64,000 bases of DNA from Methanospirillum hungatei. GTDB taxonomy: Archaea; Halobacteriota; Methanomicrobia; Methanomicrobiales; Methanospirillaceae. The notes beneath the pieces were generated by a model. The model did not search any database, had not been told where the DNA came from, and was given only the letters and a program-made list of their open reading frames with translations. Of this stretch, positions 24,499 to 32,937 are shown piece after piece (positions within the stretch are counted from its first letter, which is position 1; each line of letters starts with the position of its first letter). The stretch spans positions 2,046,001-2,110,000 of the forward strand of contig NZ_CP077107.1 of NCBI RefSeq assembly GCF_019263745.1. The letters run 5' to 3'. A program made the position numbers and the translations under genes.

Positions 24499-25887
24499 AT
24501 GAAAAGCAGAAAGATCCTGGTACTCATATGTGCCATTTTTCTCTTATCCATGAGCACATGCGCTTTTCAAAACATCCATGCATCCCAGACATTCACGAAT
24601 GATGACCGGACAATTGCGTCATGTGTCGGGACTCTGCAGACTGAAGGGGATCTTCTTGTTCGAAGCAATGGCATCCGTGAAGTTTTTGGTGCATCTGGAA
24701 AAGGAGTGAAAGTAGGAGTGATCGGAAACGGGGCAGAGTCACTTCAATTATCACAAACACTTGGAGAGCTCGGACCTGTTACGGTATATGATGCAGGAAC
24801 AGGTGATGAGGGTACAGCGATGCTTGAGATTATCCATGATATCGCCCCCGATGCAGAGTTATATTTCCATGCATATGGAGGAAATTCTGAATATTTTAAA
24901 CAAGCAGTGTCTACTTTGGCTAATGCGGGATGTAACATAATATGTGATGATCTCTACTTTTTCCGTCAACCATTTTTAGAAGATGGTGACGTGGCTGATC
25001 ATATCAGAGATGTGCTCAAAACATACCCTAATCTGATTTATGTAACCGTATCAGGAAATTTCGCTTCACTTCATTATCAGAAACCATGGAAAAGTGGAAT
25101 TAGTATCGGACCGGATCAAACGCTTCATGATTTTGGCGAAGGGAACTCTGCAGTTCAACTGACTCTGGTTCCGCGAGATGAAGTAATTGTTACCCTGCAA
25201 TGGGATGATCCATGGGGAGGGGCAGTGCATGACTATGACCTCTTTCTTACTGATCCATCCCGAGGTGAAGTTGTTGCTACAAGTATGAATATCCAGAATG
25301 ATACTGCAGAACCTTTTGAACATCTTGTATTCCGTAATGATGGAACTGAATCCAGGCGGGTATCATTATCAATTGTGAGAAATGGAGAAAATGAGACTCC
25401 AAATATTCTTGAAATGTTCATCAGGAATATTGATGCACGTCAGGTTGACTCAGATGTCATGAAAGATCCGGCTGATTCTATTTTTGGTCATGCTGCACTG
25501 GAGGATGTAATAACGGTCGGATCAGTTGGAATTTCAACTCCATACGCAATTTCTCCGGACTCATCACAAGGGCCGGTTACCATCCAAATACCAGAGGCAT
25601 CCCGAAGATGGAAACCAGATATCTGTGCACCAACAAATGTCCAGGTGAGTGGAGCAGGAAGTTTTCCAGTTCCATTTCCTGGAACGAGTGCAGCTGCACC
25701 TCATGTTGCAGGTGTCATTGCCCAGCTTATAGGTTCTTTTCCAAATTTCTCAAGAGAAGAAGTCATTCAGGCTCTCTATACCAATGCGTTCGACTTGGGA
25801 GATCCAGGATGGGATCCTGCATATGGGTATGGACTCATTGATGCAGTAAAATCATTTCAGGCGCTATTAGAAGCAAATCAGGAATAA
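24499..25887 (+). CDS. Secreted subtilase-like (S8 fold) protein with altered triad
   Basis: A 462-residue exported protein. A signal peptide (KILVLICAIFLLSMSTCAF) precedes an S8-like domain. The serine motif is intact (GTSAAAPHVAGVIAQL, S397). Where the catalytic Asp is expected the sequence is VGVIGNG (N77), and where His-Gly-Thr is expected it is DEGTAMLEIIHD (E104). The His-to-Glu change recalls the Ser-Glu-Asp chemistry of sedolisins, or the protein may be inactive. A jelly-roll-like insert (about 200-315) sits in the middle. I chose the ATG at 24499 for the GGGGGATG ahead of it; an ATG at 24490 is possible. Confidence 0.7.
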   Translation: MKSRKILVLICAIFLLSMSTCAFQNIHASQTFTNDDRTIASCVGTLQTEGDLLVRSNGIREVFGASGKGVKVGVIGNGAESLQLSQTLGELGPVTVYDAGTGDEGTAMLEIIHDIAPDAELYFHAYGGNSEYFKQAVSTLANAGCNIICDDLYFFRQPFLEDGDVADHIRDVLKTYPNLIYVTVSGNFASLHYQKPWKSGISIGPDQTLHDFGEGNSAVQLTLVPRDEVIVTLQWDDPWGGAVHDYDLFLTDPSRGEVVATSMNIQNDTAEPFEHLVFRNDGTESRRVSLSIVRNGENETPNILEMFIRNIDARQVDSDVMKDPADSIFGHAALEDVITVGSVGISTPYAISPDSSQGPVTIQIPEASRRWKPDICAPTNVQVSGAGSFPVPFPGTSAAAPHVAGVIAQLIGSFPNFSREEVIQALYTNAFDLGDPGWDPAYGYGLIDAVKSFQALLEANQE

Positions 25888-25895
25888 ATATGGAT

Positions 25896-27944
25896 TTAAT
25901 TCAAATAAACGACATCTATATCCTGAATAACATGTATCAAATGAGGAATGTGAAGATCATCTATACACCATTGTTCCCTGATACAGGATTGCGGGAGTAA
26001 TTCCAGATCTTTACCATATGTGGAGGGAGGGGCAGCACTTTCTGCCAAATCCTTAACAGAAATCTTCCGAATTGTAGAAAACATTTCTTCAAGGGATTTT
26101 CTTGATATCTCTCCGGAGAGGATTATCTGATAAGAGTTCACATCTCTGCATGGATATCCAAGATTTTTAGTCAGATAGGTACTTAAAATCCGGTTCCAGG
26201 TTTTTCCAAAGAATGTATAGATAGTGATCTGGTTTTTATGCAGATAAATTGAAATGGCATCAGAAGATAATCCTTCTGGAAAGTTCCCTCTGAATGTGTC
26301 CAAGTCTTTTTGAATCGGCTCAGGAATATCAAACGGGGGCGAACATCCAGCAACAAGAGTTCGAATTCCGGATAAAATAAGGTGGCTTTCTTCCACTGGT
26401 GAACCAGACCATGCCGGGGGATTTGCAACCGTTGTTGATGATTGTACAACTACATTTTTATTATCCTGCAAAGTGCTTTCCCATGAGAAACCCCCAAGAA
26501 GAAAGCGGTTTTTTCCTGATTTCATCTGGATAAAGCCAATCTCATCTCCTTCATTTGTGATAACCGGTAACACTTGTGTATCTCTGATAACTGAAAACAA
26601 TAGGCCTGGTTTTTTTATAAATCTCTCATATTCAGGTCCTGGAATGAACAGATCTCCATCTTTCGACAACCATCCATTCTGGAGGAGATGACTAATTATT
26701 TCCTTCATTTTTGTATTCTTTATAGAGAGGTATGGCTTTTTTCTGATCATTGACTCAATTTTAACCATTGATACCCGCTTACTAGCAAAAACACAAAGTA
26801 ATATCTCACGAGTAAGAAGATGGTATGGATATCTGACTGGTATTACAGGTTCTACCATTCCTGACATGGCATTCATGAGAGCTGATACTGTAATACAGGT
26901 ATCTTCCGGAGATGTCGTCAGGCAATACATCACAGGATTCCCATTTCTTCTTCCAGTCCTACCAAGACGCTGAAGAAATGAGGATACACCAGAAGGTGGG
27001 CCGATTTGTACAACGATATCAAGATCACCGATATCAATTCCAAGCTCAAGAGTGCTTGTGCAGACTATAGTGAAAGGTAGCCCTTTACGTGCAATATATT
27101 CGATATTTCTTCTGATATCTGAAGAAAGTGAGGAGTGATGAACAAATACAGATGGTAATACCTTTTTCAGGATGAATCCCAGTGTTTCAGTTTTTTTTCT
27201 ACTACCAGTAAAAATGAGAGAACGTTTTCCTGCAAGATTTTTGCTGAGAATTTGAGGAATATAAAAAGGATCGCATGAATGAAGATGAAATTCATGACTT
27301 CTTGGTTCACGCTCCTCGCATATCAGAACAGGCTCATTATCTCCAAACCAGGCAAGAATAGTATCCGGGTTCCCTATTGTTGCAGAAAGTCCTATCCTGG
27401 TAATCCTGTTTTTTGTTTTTTCCTCGATTCTGCTCAGAGCAGCAAGTATTTGTGAACCCCGCTCTGAACCCGCAAGAGCGTGGAGTTCATCAATGATACA
27501 AAACCGGATTGATGAGAGCAATGATGAATCTTTCCGGTATAAAAGAACCATAAGTGACTCTGGGGTTGTCAGAATAAGGACCGGTGACTCTGAATCATCT
27601 TTATGAAAGGGAGCATCCCCATGACAGACCAAAAGATCTAAATGAAGAGGAGGAAAGAGATGGAGAAGACGTTCGGCCATGTCATTGATGAGTGCTTTTT
27701 GAGGTGCGATATATAGGCAGACCGGATTATGATCCTCATGTTTGAGTATGTTATCAAGAACAGGTATGAATGCAGACTCACTTTTTCCTCCAGCAGTAGG
27801 TGATATGATAAGGAGATCTCTGCCAGGTTTAAATGTCCGGATTGTTTTTTTCTGGATATTTCTCAAGTCTTCCCATTTCAACCATGATGATAGAACAAAC
27901 CGCAGTGAGGGGTGAAGACTGGAATATATCTCCTCTTCGGTCAT
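25896..27944 (-). CDS. Lhr-like DEAD/DEAH-box helicase
   Basis: A 682-residue superfamily 2 helicase. It has Walker A SPTAGGKS (48-55), motif II DELH within CIIDELHALAGSERG, SATIGNP, and motif VI LQRLGRTGRR. The layout (long inserts after motif II, GSERG after DELH, C-terminal region beyond 430) fits Lhr-type helicases, though it is shorter than bacterial Lhr-core proteins. Lhr enzymes translocate 3'-5' on DNA and unwind RNA-DNA hybrids in repair. It lies 8 bases downstream of a thioredoxin gene. Its stop nearly meets the stop of the convergent subtilase-like gene. Confidence 0.8.
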   Translation of the reverse strand: MTEEEIYSSLHPSLRFVLSSWLKWEDLRNIQKKTIRTFKPGRDLLIISPTAGGKSESAFIPVLDNILKHEDHNPVCLYIAPQKALINDMAERLLHLFPPLHLDLLVCHGDAPFHKDDSESPVLILTTPESLMVLLYRKDSSLLSSIRFCIIDELHALAGSERGSQILAALSRIEEKTKNRITRIGLSATIGNPDTILAWFGDNEPVLICEEREPRSHEFHLHSCDPFYIPQILSKNLAGKRSLIFTGSRKKTETLGFILKKVLPSVFVHHSSLSSDIRRNIEYIARKGLPFTIVCTSTLELGIDIGDLDIVVQIGPPSGVSSFLQRLGRTGRRNGNPVMYCLTTSPEDTCITVSALMNAMSGMVEPVIPVRYPYHLLTREILLCVFASKRVSMVKIESMIRKKPYLSIKNTKMKEIISHLLQNGWLSKDGDLFIPGPEYERFIKKPGLLFSVIRDTQVLPVITNEGDEIGFIQMKSGKNRFLLGGFSWESTLQDNKNVVVQSSTTVANPPAWSGSPVEESHLILSGIRTLVAGCSPPFDIPEPIQKDLDTFRGNFPEGLSSDAISIYLHKNQITIYTFFGKTWNRILSTYLTKNLGYPCRDVNSYQIILSGEISRKSLEEMFSTIRKISVKDLAESAAPPSTYGKDLELLPQSCIREQWCIDDLHIPHLIHVIQDIDVVYLN

Positions 27945-27952
27945 TGAACCAT

Positions 27953-28357
27953 CTAGAGTTGATACACCGTTTTGATGTGATAATTCAGCTGTTCTTTAGG
28001 AAGAACCCCGGAAATTCTGTGGATTATTATTCCATTCTGATAAAAAAACAGAGATGGAATAGCAGAAATCCCAAACTGGTATGCTATTTGTTGATTTTCA
28101 TCGGTGTTGCACTTGGCAAACTGTATCCTTCCAGCATAATCTGCAGACAATTGTTCAATAACAGGTGTCAGCATGCGACACGGTCCACACCAGGGTGCCC
28201 AGAAATCAATTATTAAATTTGGATATTCCCGGATAACAGACTGATAATTATCCTGATTCGCGACAAGAATTCCCCCATGATCTGATGGAGGGATCATTAT
28301 GCGCTGTTTGATCTCTTCCAATCGTTTCGCCCTGATTCGTTCAAGTTCCTCATCCAT
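27953..28357 (-). CDS. trxA: Thioredoxin
   Basis: A 134-residue thioredoxin-fold protein. The active site is WAPWCGPCRM (C57 and C60), with the cis-proline region ISAIPSLFF. A helical extension of about 30 residues (MDEELERIRAKRLEEIKQRI) precedes the domain and is longer than in standard thioredoxins. It reduces protein disulfides in the cytoplasm, since no signal peptide is present. The downstream helicase gene starts 8 bases later, but a functional link is not obvious. Confidence 0.9.
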   Translation of the reverse strand: MDEELERIRAKRLEEIKQRIMIPPSDHGGILVANQDNYQSVIREYPNLIIDFWAPWCGPCRMLTPVIEQLSADYAGRIQFAKCNTDENQQIAYQFGISAIPSLFFYQNGIIIHRISGVLPKEQLNYHIKTVYQL

Positions 28358-28409
28358 ATTGCATCATAGGTCAATTATGAGTTTAAGAATTCGCATTCTC
28401 CCATCGATA

Positions 28410-28419
28410 CTTATATATG
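28410..28419 (+). promoter_or_regulatory. TATA-box promoter of initiator tRNA-Met
   Basis: CTTATATATG is centred about 35 bases upstream of the tRNA 5' end, which fits a TATA box with a start near 28440. Confidence 0.5.
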
Positions 28420-28449
28420 CTCATGCGTGAGACATTAATATCCGCATTT

Positions 28450-28524
28450 AGCGAGGTGGGGTAGTCAGGATATCCCGACGGGCTCATAACCCGTAGACCG
28501 ATGGTTCAAATCCATCCCTCGCTA
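28450..28524 (+). tRNA. Initiator tRNA-Met (CAT)
   Basis: A 75-base cloverleaf. The acceptor stem AGCGAGG/CCTCGCT starts with an A1-U72 pair. The anticodon arm ACGGG-CTCATAA-CCCGT gives anticodon CAT with three stacked G-C pairs. The T-arm is GATGG-TTCAAAT-CCATC. A1-U72 plus the GGG:CCC anticodon stem identifies the initiator rather than an elongator. CCA is not encoded. A T6 run follows at 28529-28534. Confidence 0.95.
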
Positions 28525-28535
28525 TACCTTTTTTC
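28525..28535 (+). terminator. T-tract after initiator tRNA
   Basis: Six T residues (28529-28534) directly follow the tRNA and would act as an archaeal terminator. The next start codon is only 14 bases further on. Confidence 0.4.
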
Positions 28536-28548
28536 TGGTTTTCATTTT

Positions 28549-30792
28549 ATGAGTTCTGATACGTGTCAGTTTCTTAATAGGTATATACTCAGTACCACAG
28601 GTCTTGATAGTATACCATATACTGTCAGAAAAAAGAGTGTTACCCCCAATAATCCATGGTTTGGCTCTTTTTCATTATATCTGGTCACGTTGTCAGATCT
28701 AAGACAAATTATTTTTTTTCTCTGTTCAGGGAAAGAAGAACCAGGTGACGATTTAAAAGAAGAACTCGCAATATTTTTTCAGAATTCCGGTGCAGTAACA
28801 GGGTTTATCTGTTTCCATGATTCAGTTCTTCAGATAATACCACATCCTGGGAAAAATCCGGATTTCAGTCCGAATATTATTCCTGTATCTTCTTTCAAAA
28901 CCGATGGAATAATTACAGAACATGCTCTCATAGCAGAAGAACTGAGTCAATATTTAGAAAATCTGCATAAAATCGTATCCAGAATTTTCTATCAGATTTT
29001 CGGTGAGAATGAAAAAAAATTCCGTGAACGGACGATTCTATCAGGCATCCTGGAAATCATACTTACACATATCTTACTTGATTATGGTATTGATGAAAAT
29101 GCCATAAAAAGTAATGAAAATTTTCAAAATTTTATATACTTTGGATCTACGATTCCTGCATATCTGTTTGATGAGAGGAACATATCATCTGAAGATCAAG
29201 AGCTCCATTCAAAATTTATTGAAGAAGCATCTCATGTAAAAATTCCAAAAAATCTCCGAATCGGATGTATTGATCCGGTCATTTTTATAAGGGCACTTCA
29301 TCTCCTTTTAAAACGAAAACGAACTCTTCAGAAACGAAAAAAAGATGATTTATTCCGGGATTGTGATATCTCATCACTCACTTCTTCTCCTGTTTTTCAT
29401 CTCGCAATACAGGAGGTACAAAAAAATCACAGTGACATCGCAGATATTATTGATCCAAATTCTGGAACAGGTGAATTAGTCCTATTATTTCTCCGATTAC
29501 GAGATCATACAGAAAAATCCCCACTTTCGCAAATGGAGAATGTAACCAGTTCCTTATTCTGTTCAGATCCCTCATATTCGTCGATCATGATTACAAGATT
29601 TGGACTGGTTCTTCATCTACTGAATGGAGAATTTCCTGAATCTAACATGAGCAATCGATTTAAAAACGAAATATTTGAATCAATTAATTCGCACATCAGG
29701 GTTGGTGATACCCTGTATACAAAAAAGATTCAAGAGGAGTTTATTTCAGAACAGGAAGCGAGATCTGCTATTTATGCGGTACGACCTCAATTTTCAGGCT
29801 GGCCTTGTATCTCATCCGAAAAACCAGGACTCATCATTACTGCCCCTTGTAGACAAACACCATTAATAGCAACTGAAATTCGGCAATATTTATGCAAGAG
29901 CTATTCTTCTTATTCTCATGAAGCGATGACATCTCTTTATATTGCTGAGAATGCAATCAGAAACCAGACATATTCATCTTTTATTTTCCTGCCTGCATCA
30001 TGGCTGTCTGACCACCATGCCGGACCATTTCGAAGGATGGTTCAAACAAGTCGAATAACACACCTTATTATTGAAGAGTCCTCACGTCTGTCAAAAACAT
30101 CTGAGTTATGGTCATGTATTATTACAGGGAATCCCTCATCTTCTATCAAAATTACCCGTATTCATGAAGATGGTACCAGTACTGTTTTTTATATGGACCG
30201 GTTGAGTCTTCCGAGGGATGATGGATGGAGTCTGGAAGATCCCACAGGGACACAGATTCTTACATTCCTTGAGACCGACTCTGTTCCTTTATCTGAATAT
30301 TGCCTGGGAGCTTTGTACAAACCCACAGATATTTCCTGTGTCTACGATGGAATATGGATCTCCCTCAAAATAACAGATGATAAAATCTCTACGATATCCG
30401 GTGAAATACCAGATCCGAATGCCAATATTATTATAAGAGGGCCTGATTTCTATCTGGAGGGTATTCTTCAATCACCGCTTATTCAATGGTACTGGAAATT
30501 CATCTCTCATACTCATCGCCCATTGCATTCTTATATTCTGATCCAGTCCATTCCAATTCATCAACCAGACTGGTTTGATCAGGATGAAAGGGACAGTGTC
30601 AGAAAGATTACTTCATGGATGAAGGAGCGGACATTTCTTCTCAGGAGATTGAATTGTGCACGGGCATACCACGATAAAAAAAGAATTCAAAGACATCTTC
30701 AAAAGATCGGGGAAGAATTGCACGCTGAAATATGCCAATTATATCAGATACCTGAATCTTTTCAAGACTGGGTGTTACAAAACAGCGAATGA
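28549..30792 (+). CDS. Decayed N6-adenine DNA methyltransferase-like protein
   Basis: A 748-residue protein that resembles type I/IIG DNA methyltransferases but with degraded signatures. Motif I is DPNSGTGEL (302-310; usual DPACGSG). At the motif IV site the sequence is LIITAPC (428-434) where NPPY is expected. The surrounding pattern is kept: a SYS...AENAI region, then FIFLPASWL corresponding to the usual FIVP-N-WL. The C-terminal part resembles a target-recognition domain (GALYKPTDISCVYDG). Loss of the NPPY Asn and Pro suggests it no longer methylates DNA. The ATG at 28549 starts 24 bases after the initiator tRNA, with no restriction gene nearby. Confidence 0.55.
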   Translation: MSSDTCQFLNRYILSTTGLDSIPYTVRKKSVTPNNPWFGSFSLYLVTLSDLRQIIFFLCSGKEEPGDDLKEELAIFFQNSGAVTGFICFHDSVLQIIPHPGKNPDFSPNIIPVSSFKTDGIITEHALIAEELSQYLENLHKIVSRIFYQIFGENEKKFRERTILSGILEIILTHILLDYGIDENAIKSNENFQNFIYFGSTIPAYLFDERNISSEDQELHSKFIEEASHVKIPKNLRIGCIDPVIFIRALHLLLKRKRTLQKRKKDDLFRDCDISSLTSSPVFHLAIQEVQKNHSDIADIIDPNSGTGELVLLFLRLRDHTEKSPLSQMENVTSSLFCSDPSYSSIMITRFGLVLHLLNGEFPESNMSNRFKNEIFESINSHIRVGDTLYTKKIQEEFISEQEARSAIYAVRPQFSGWPCISSEKPGLIITAPCRQTPLIATEIRQYLCKSYSSYSHEAMTSLYIAENAIRNQTYSSFIFLPASWLSDHHAGPFRRMVQTSRITHLIIEESSRLSKTSELWSCIITGNPSSSIKITRIHEDGTSTVFYMDRLSLPRDDGWSLEDPTGTQILTFLETDSVPLSEYCLGALYKPTDISCVYDGIWISLKITDDKISTISGEIPDPNANIIIRGPDFYLEGILQSPLIQWYWKFISHTHRPLHSYILIQSIPIHQPDWFDQDERDSVRKITSWMKERTFLLRRLNCARAYHDKKRIQRHLQKIGEELHAEICQLYQIPESFQDWVLQNSE

Positions 30793-30827
30793 TTCATGTC
30801 CCTTTGAGCTAAGTCTTCTTACGTGAC

Positions 30828-32201
30828 ATGATAATCAGGCAATTTTTCATCCCAGGTATTGCTCATAGTTCATATCTTCTTGGTGGAGTCTCATCTTGCG
30901 TAATTATTGATCCGGCCCGGGATCCTGAACCGTACCTCATGGCTGCAGATGAAGAAGGATTTAAAATTACTGGCATCCTGGAGACCCACCTTCATGCAGA
31001 TTTTATTTCCGGGCATCTCGATCTCCACAAAAGAACTCATGCCCCAATTTATGCACCACAACGTGCTTCGTGTGAATTTTCTCATACCCCTGTCAGTGAA
31101 GGGAGCTTAATATCCCTTGACGATTGTTCGATATCAGTTATTGAAACACCGGGTCATACCCCTGAGCATATCAGTTATGTTGTAACTCATCTAAGCAGGG
31201 GTGACGAACCGGTCGCACTCTTCCCAGGTGATACACTCTTTGTGGGAGATGTTGGCAGACCTGATCTCTTCCCTGGGAGGGCTCATGAGCTGGCTGATGC
31301 ACTCTATACATCCCTGCATGAAAAAATCATGACATTACCGGATCACTGCGAGGTGTATCCTGCTCATGGTGCTGGATCATTTTGTGGCAGGGCATTATCA
31401 GCCAAGCGATCGACCACAATCGGATATGAACGTAAATTCAATCCAGTTCTCCAAATAAAAGACCGGAATAGATTTATTCTGGAACTAACTGAGAATATGC
31501 CACCTTCTCCAGACCATTTTCGCAGATGTTCTGATATCAATAGGAAAGGTCCCACTCTGCTCTCCACACTTCATGATATTCAGCCCATCCCTCCCAGAAA
31601 CGTTATGGATTACCTCAGAGAAGGAACATGTGAGATCCTTGATACAAGAAGATACGATGCTTTTGGATCAGCCCATATACCAGGGAGCTGGAATCTTGAT
31701 AGTGAGATAAATTTCTCAACATTCACCGGATGGGTGATCCCTCCTGACAAGGATATTCTTCTTGCGGTTCATCGAGCGGATGAGATCACAAGGATTATTC
31801 CCATGCTTCACCGTGTGGGTATTGACCGGGTAATCGGATATATAGACGGCGGAGTTGTGAGATGGGCTCTGGCTGGAAATGTATTAGATCACATCCGGAC
31901 GATATCAGTTCATGAACTTGATGCCCTACTCAGCGAGAAAGAGACTGTAGTACTTGACGTAAGAACAGCAGGAGAGTTCGCTGGATATCACATTCCTGGT
32001 TCAATTAATGTACATTGGCCAGATCTACGAACACGGGGGTCTGAACTTTCCAGAGATACACAGATTGCTGTCATCTGTGCAACCGGATCCAGATCCTCCA
32101 TCGCCTGTAGTATTCTGAAAAGAAACGGCTTTTCAAAGCTTTTAAATGTAGCTGGAGGATACACCGGATGGATTGCCGGGGGATTCGGAGACAAAAAATG
32201 A
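30828..32201 (+). CDS. Metallo-beta-lactamase / double rhodanese fusion (persulfide dioxygenase type)
   Basis: A 457-residue cytoplasmic protein. Residues 1-240 form an ETHE1-like metallo-beta-lactamase domain with THLHADFISGH (54-64) and the iron/zinc ligands of persulfide dioxygenases. Two rhodanese domains follow. The first (about 265-355) has no catalytic cysteine (LLAVHRADE at the loop). The second (about 360-457) has an intact active loop, ICATGSRS. Related fusions handle glutathione or protein persulfides and sulfane sulfur. An oxygen-dependent step seems odd in a strict anaerobe, so the activity here may differ. Its TGA is immediately adjacent to the stop of the convergent 2TM gene. 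Confidence 0.8.
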   Translation: MIIRQFFIPGIAHSSYLLGGVSSCVIIDPARDPEPYLMAADEEGFKITGILETHLHADFISGHLDLHKRTHAPIYAPQRASCEFSHTPVSEGSLISLDDCSISVIETPGHTPEHISYVVTHLSRGDEPVALFPGDTLFVGDVGRPDLFPGRAHELADALYTSLHEKIMTLPDHCEVYPAHGAGSFCGRALSAKRSTTIGYERKFNPVLQIKDRNRFILELTENMPPSPDHFRRCSDINRKGPTLLSTLHDIQPIPPRNVMDYLREGTCEILDTRRYDAFGSAHIPGSWNLDSEINFSTFTGWVIPPDKDILLAVHRADEITRIIPMLHRVGIDRVIGYIDGGVVRWALAGNVLDHIRTISVHELDALLSEKETVVLDVRTAGEFAGYHIPGSINVHWPDLRTRGSELSRDTQIAVICATGSRSSIACSILKRNGFSKLLNVAGGYTGWIAGGFGDKK

Positions 32202-32474
32202 TTACTTTTTCTTTTCCATATATTCCTGGATCTTCTTTTCTTCCCAGTCTTTTCCAAGCATTCTCTCGTTTCCGAAGACATCATATGCCTGCCATACAAC
32301 AGCTATTCCCCAGAAGATAGTGACCCAGTAAAACCACAGGCTATCCGGACTCATTATCAGGTTTATGGCTATGAGAATCGCATTAATGACAACGAAAAAG
32401 CCTAAATGCTGGTAAAATCCTTTAAGCTTCGCGACTTTTCTTTTTGCTTCGTGATACTCTTCACTTTGGTCCAT
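32202..32474 (-). CDS. 2TM-domain membrane protein
   Basis: A 90-residue protein. A short charged N-terminus (EEYHEAKRKVAKLKGFYQHL) is followed by two closely spaced hydrophobic helices (FVVINAILIAINLIM and FYWVTIFWGIAVVWQAY) and a basic, glutamate-rich tail (WEEKKIQEYMEKKK). This matches the small 2TM family also found fused to sensor kinases. Its role is unknown. It is monocistronic and convergent with the MBL-rhodanese gene at zero spacing. Confidence 0.75.
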   Translation of the reverse strand: MDQSEEYHEAKRKVAKLKGFYQHLGFFVVINAILIAINLIMSPDSLWFYWVTIFWGIAVVWQAYDVFGNERMLGKDWEEKKIQEYMEKKK

Positions 32475-32611
32475 ATTTTGATATAGAGCAGCAGAATACA
32501 GAAAATTATCGGTATCACAGAATTATCGGCTAAAATTTAAATCTTTCTAATTACTGGCATCAGAAGGAAAAACCAAAAATGACTTTCATAAAAAAGTGAA
32601 TAAAATTGTCA

Positions 32612-32683
32612 GGCCTGGACCGGGAATTGAACCCAGATCGAGGGAACCACAATCCCTTAGGATAGCCATTACCCCACCCAGGC
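32612..32683 (-). tRNA. tRNA-His (GTG)
   Basis: On the minus strand the acceptor stem is GCCTGGG/TCCAGGC and the anticodon loop is ATTGTGG, giving anticodon GTG. The T-arm is CTGGG-TTCAATT-CCCGG. The discriminator is C73, as expected for tRNA-His. The genomic base before G1 is T, so the obligatory G-1 does not appear to be encoded and would have to be added after transcription. CCA is not encoded. Confidence 0.93.
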
Positions 32684-32937
32684 AGGTTGCACCATATATG
32701 TAACACTCTAGATGACTTGAAACTATCCATGCGTTGGGCAGACCTCTTTCATTACGGATCATGAGATTCATATAATTGGAATAATTGTATCCTACAGGAA
32801 TCTGCCCGGTGTTGTGAATGATTATTAGCCGTGACCACCGATGTATACCACATTATCAGATCCTCCCCCGGCAAGGATATCTCCTGTTTTCAAATAGTAT
32901 CGGGGCCGGATGAAAAAATATTGGTGGTGGTGTAAAG

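Noticed and set aside
32691-32703. TATATATG stretch as the promoter of tRNA-His
   Set aside because: It is only about 15 bases from the tRNA 5' end. A TATA box there would start transcription inside the tRNA.
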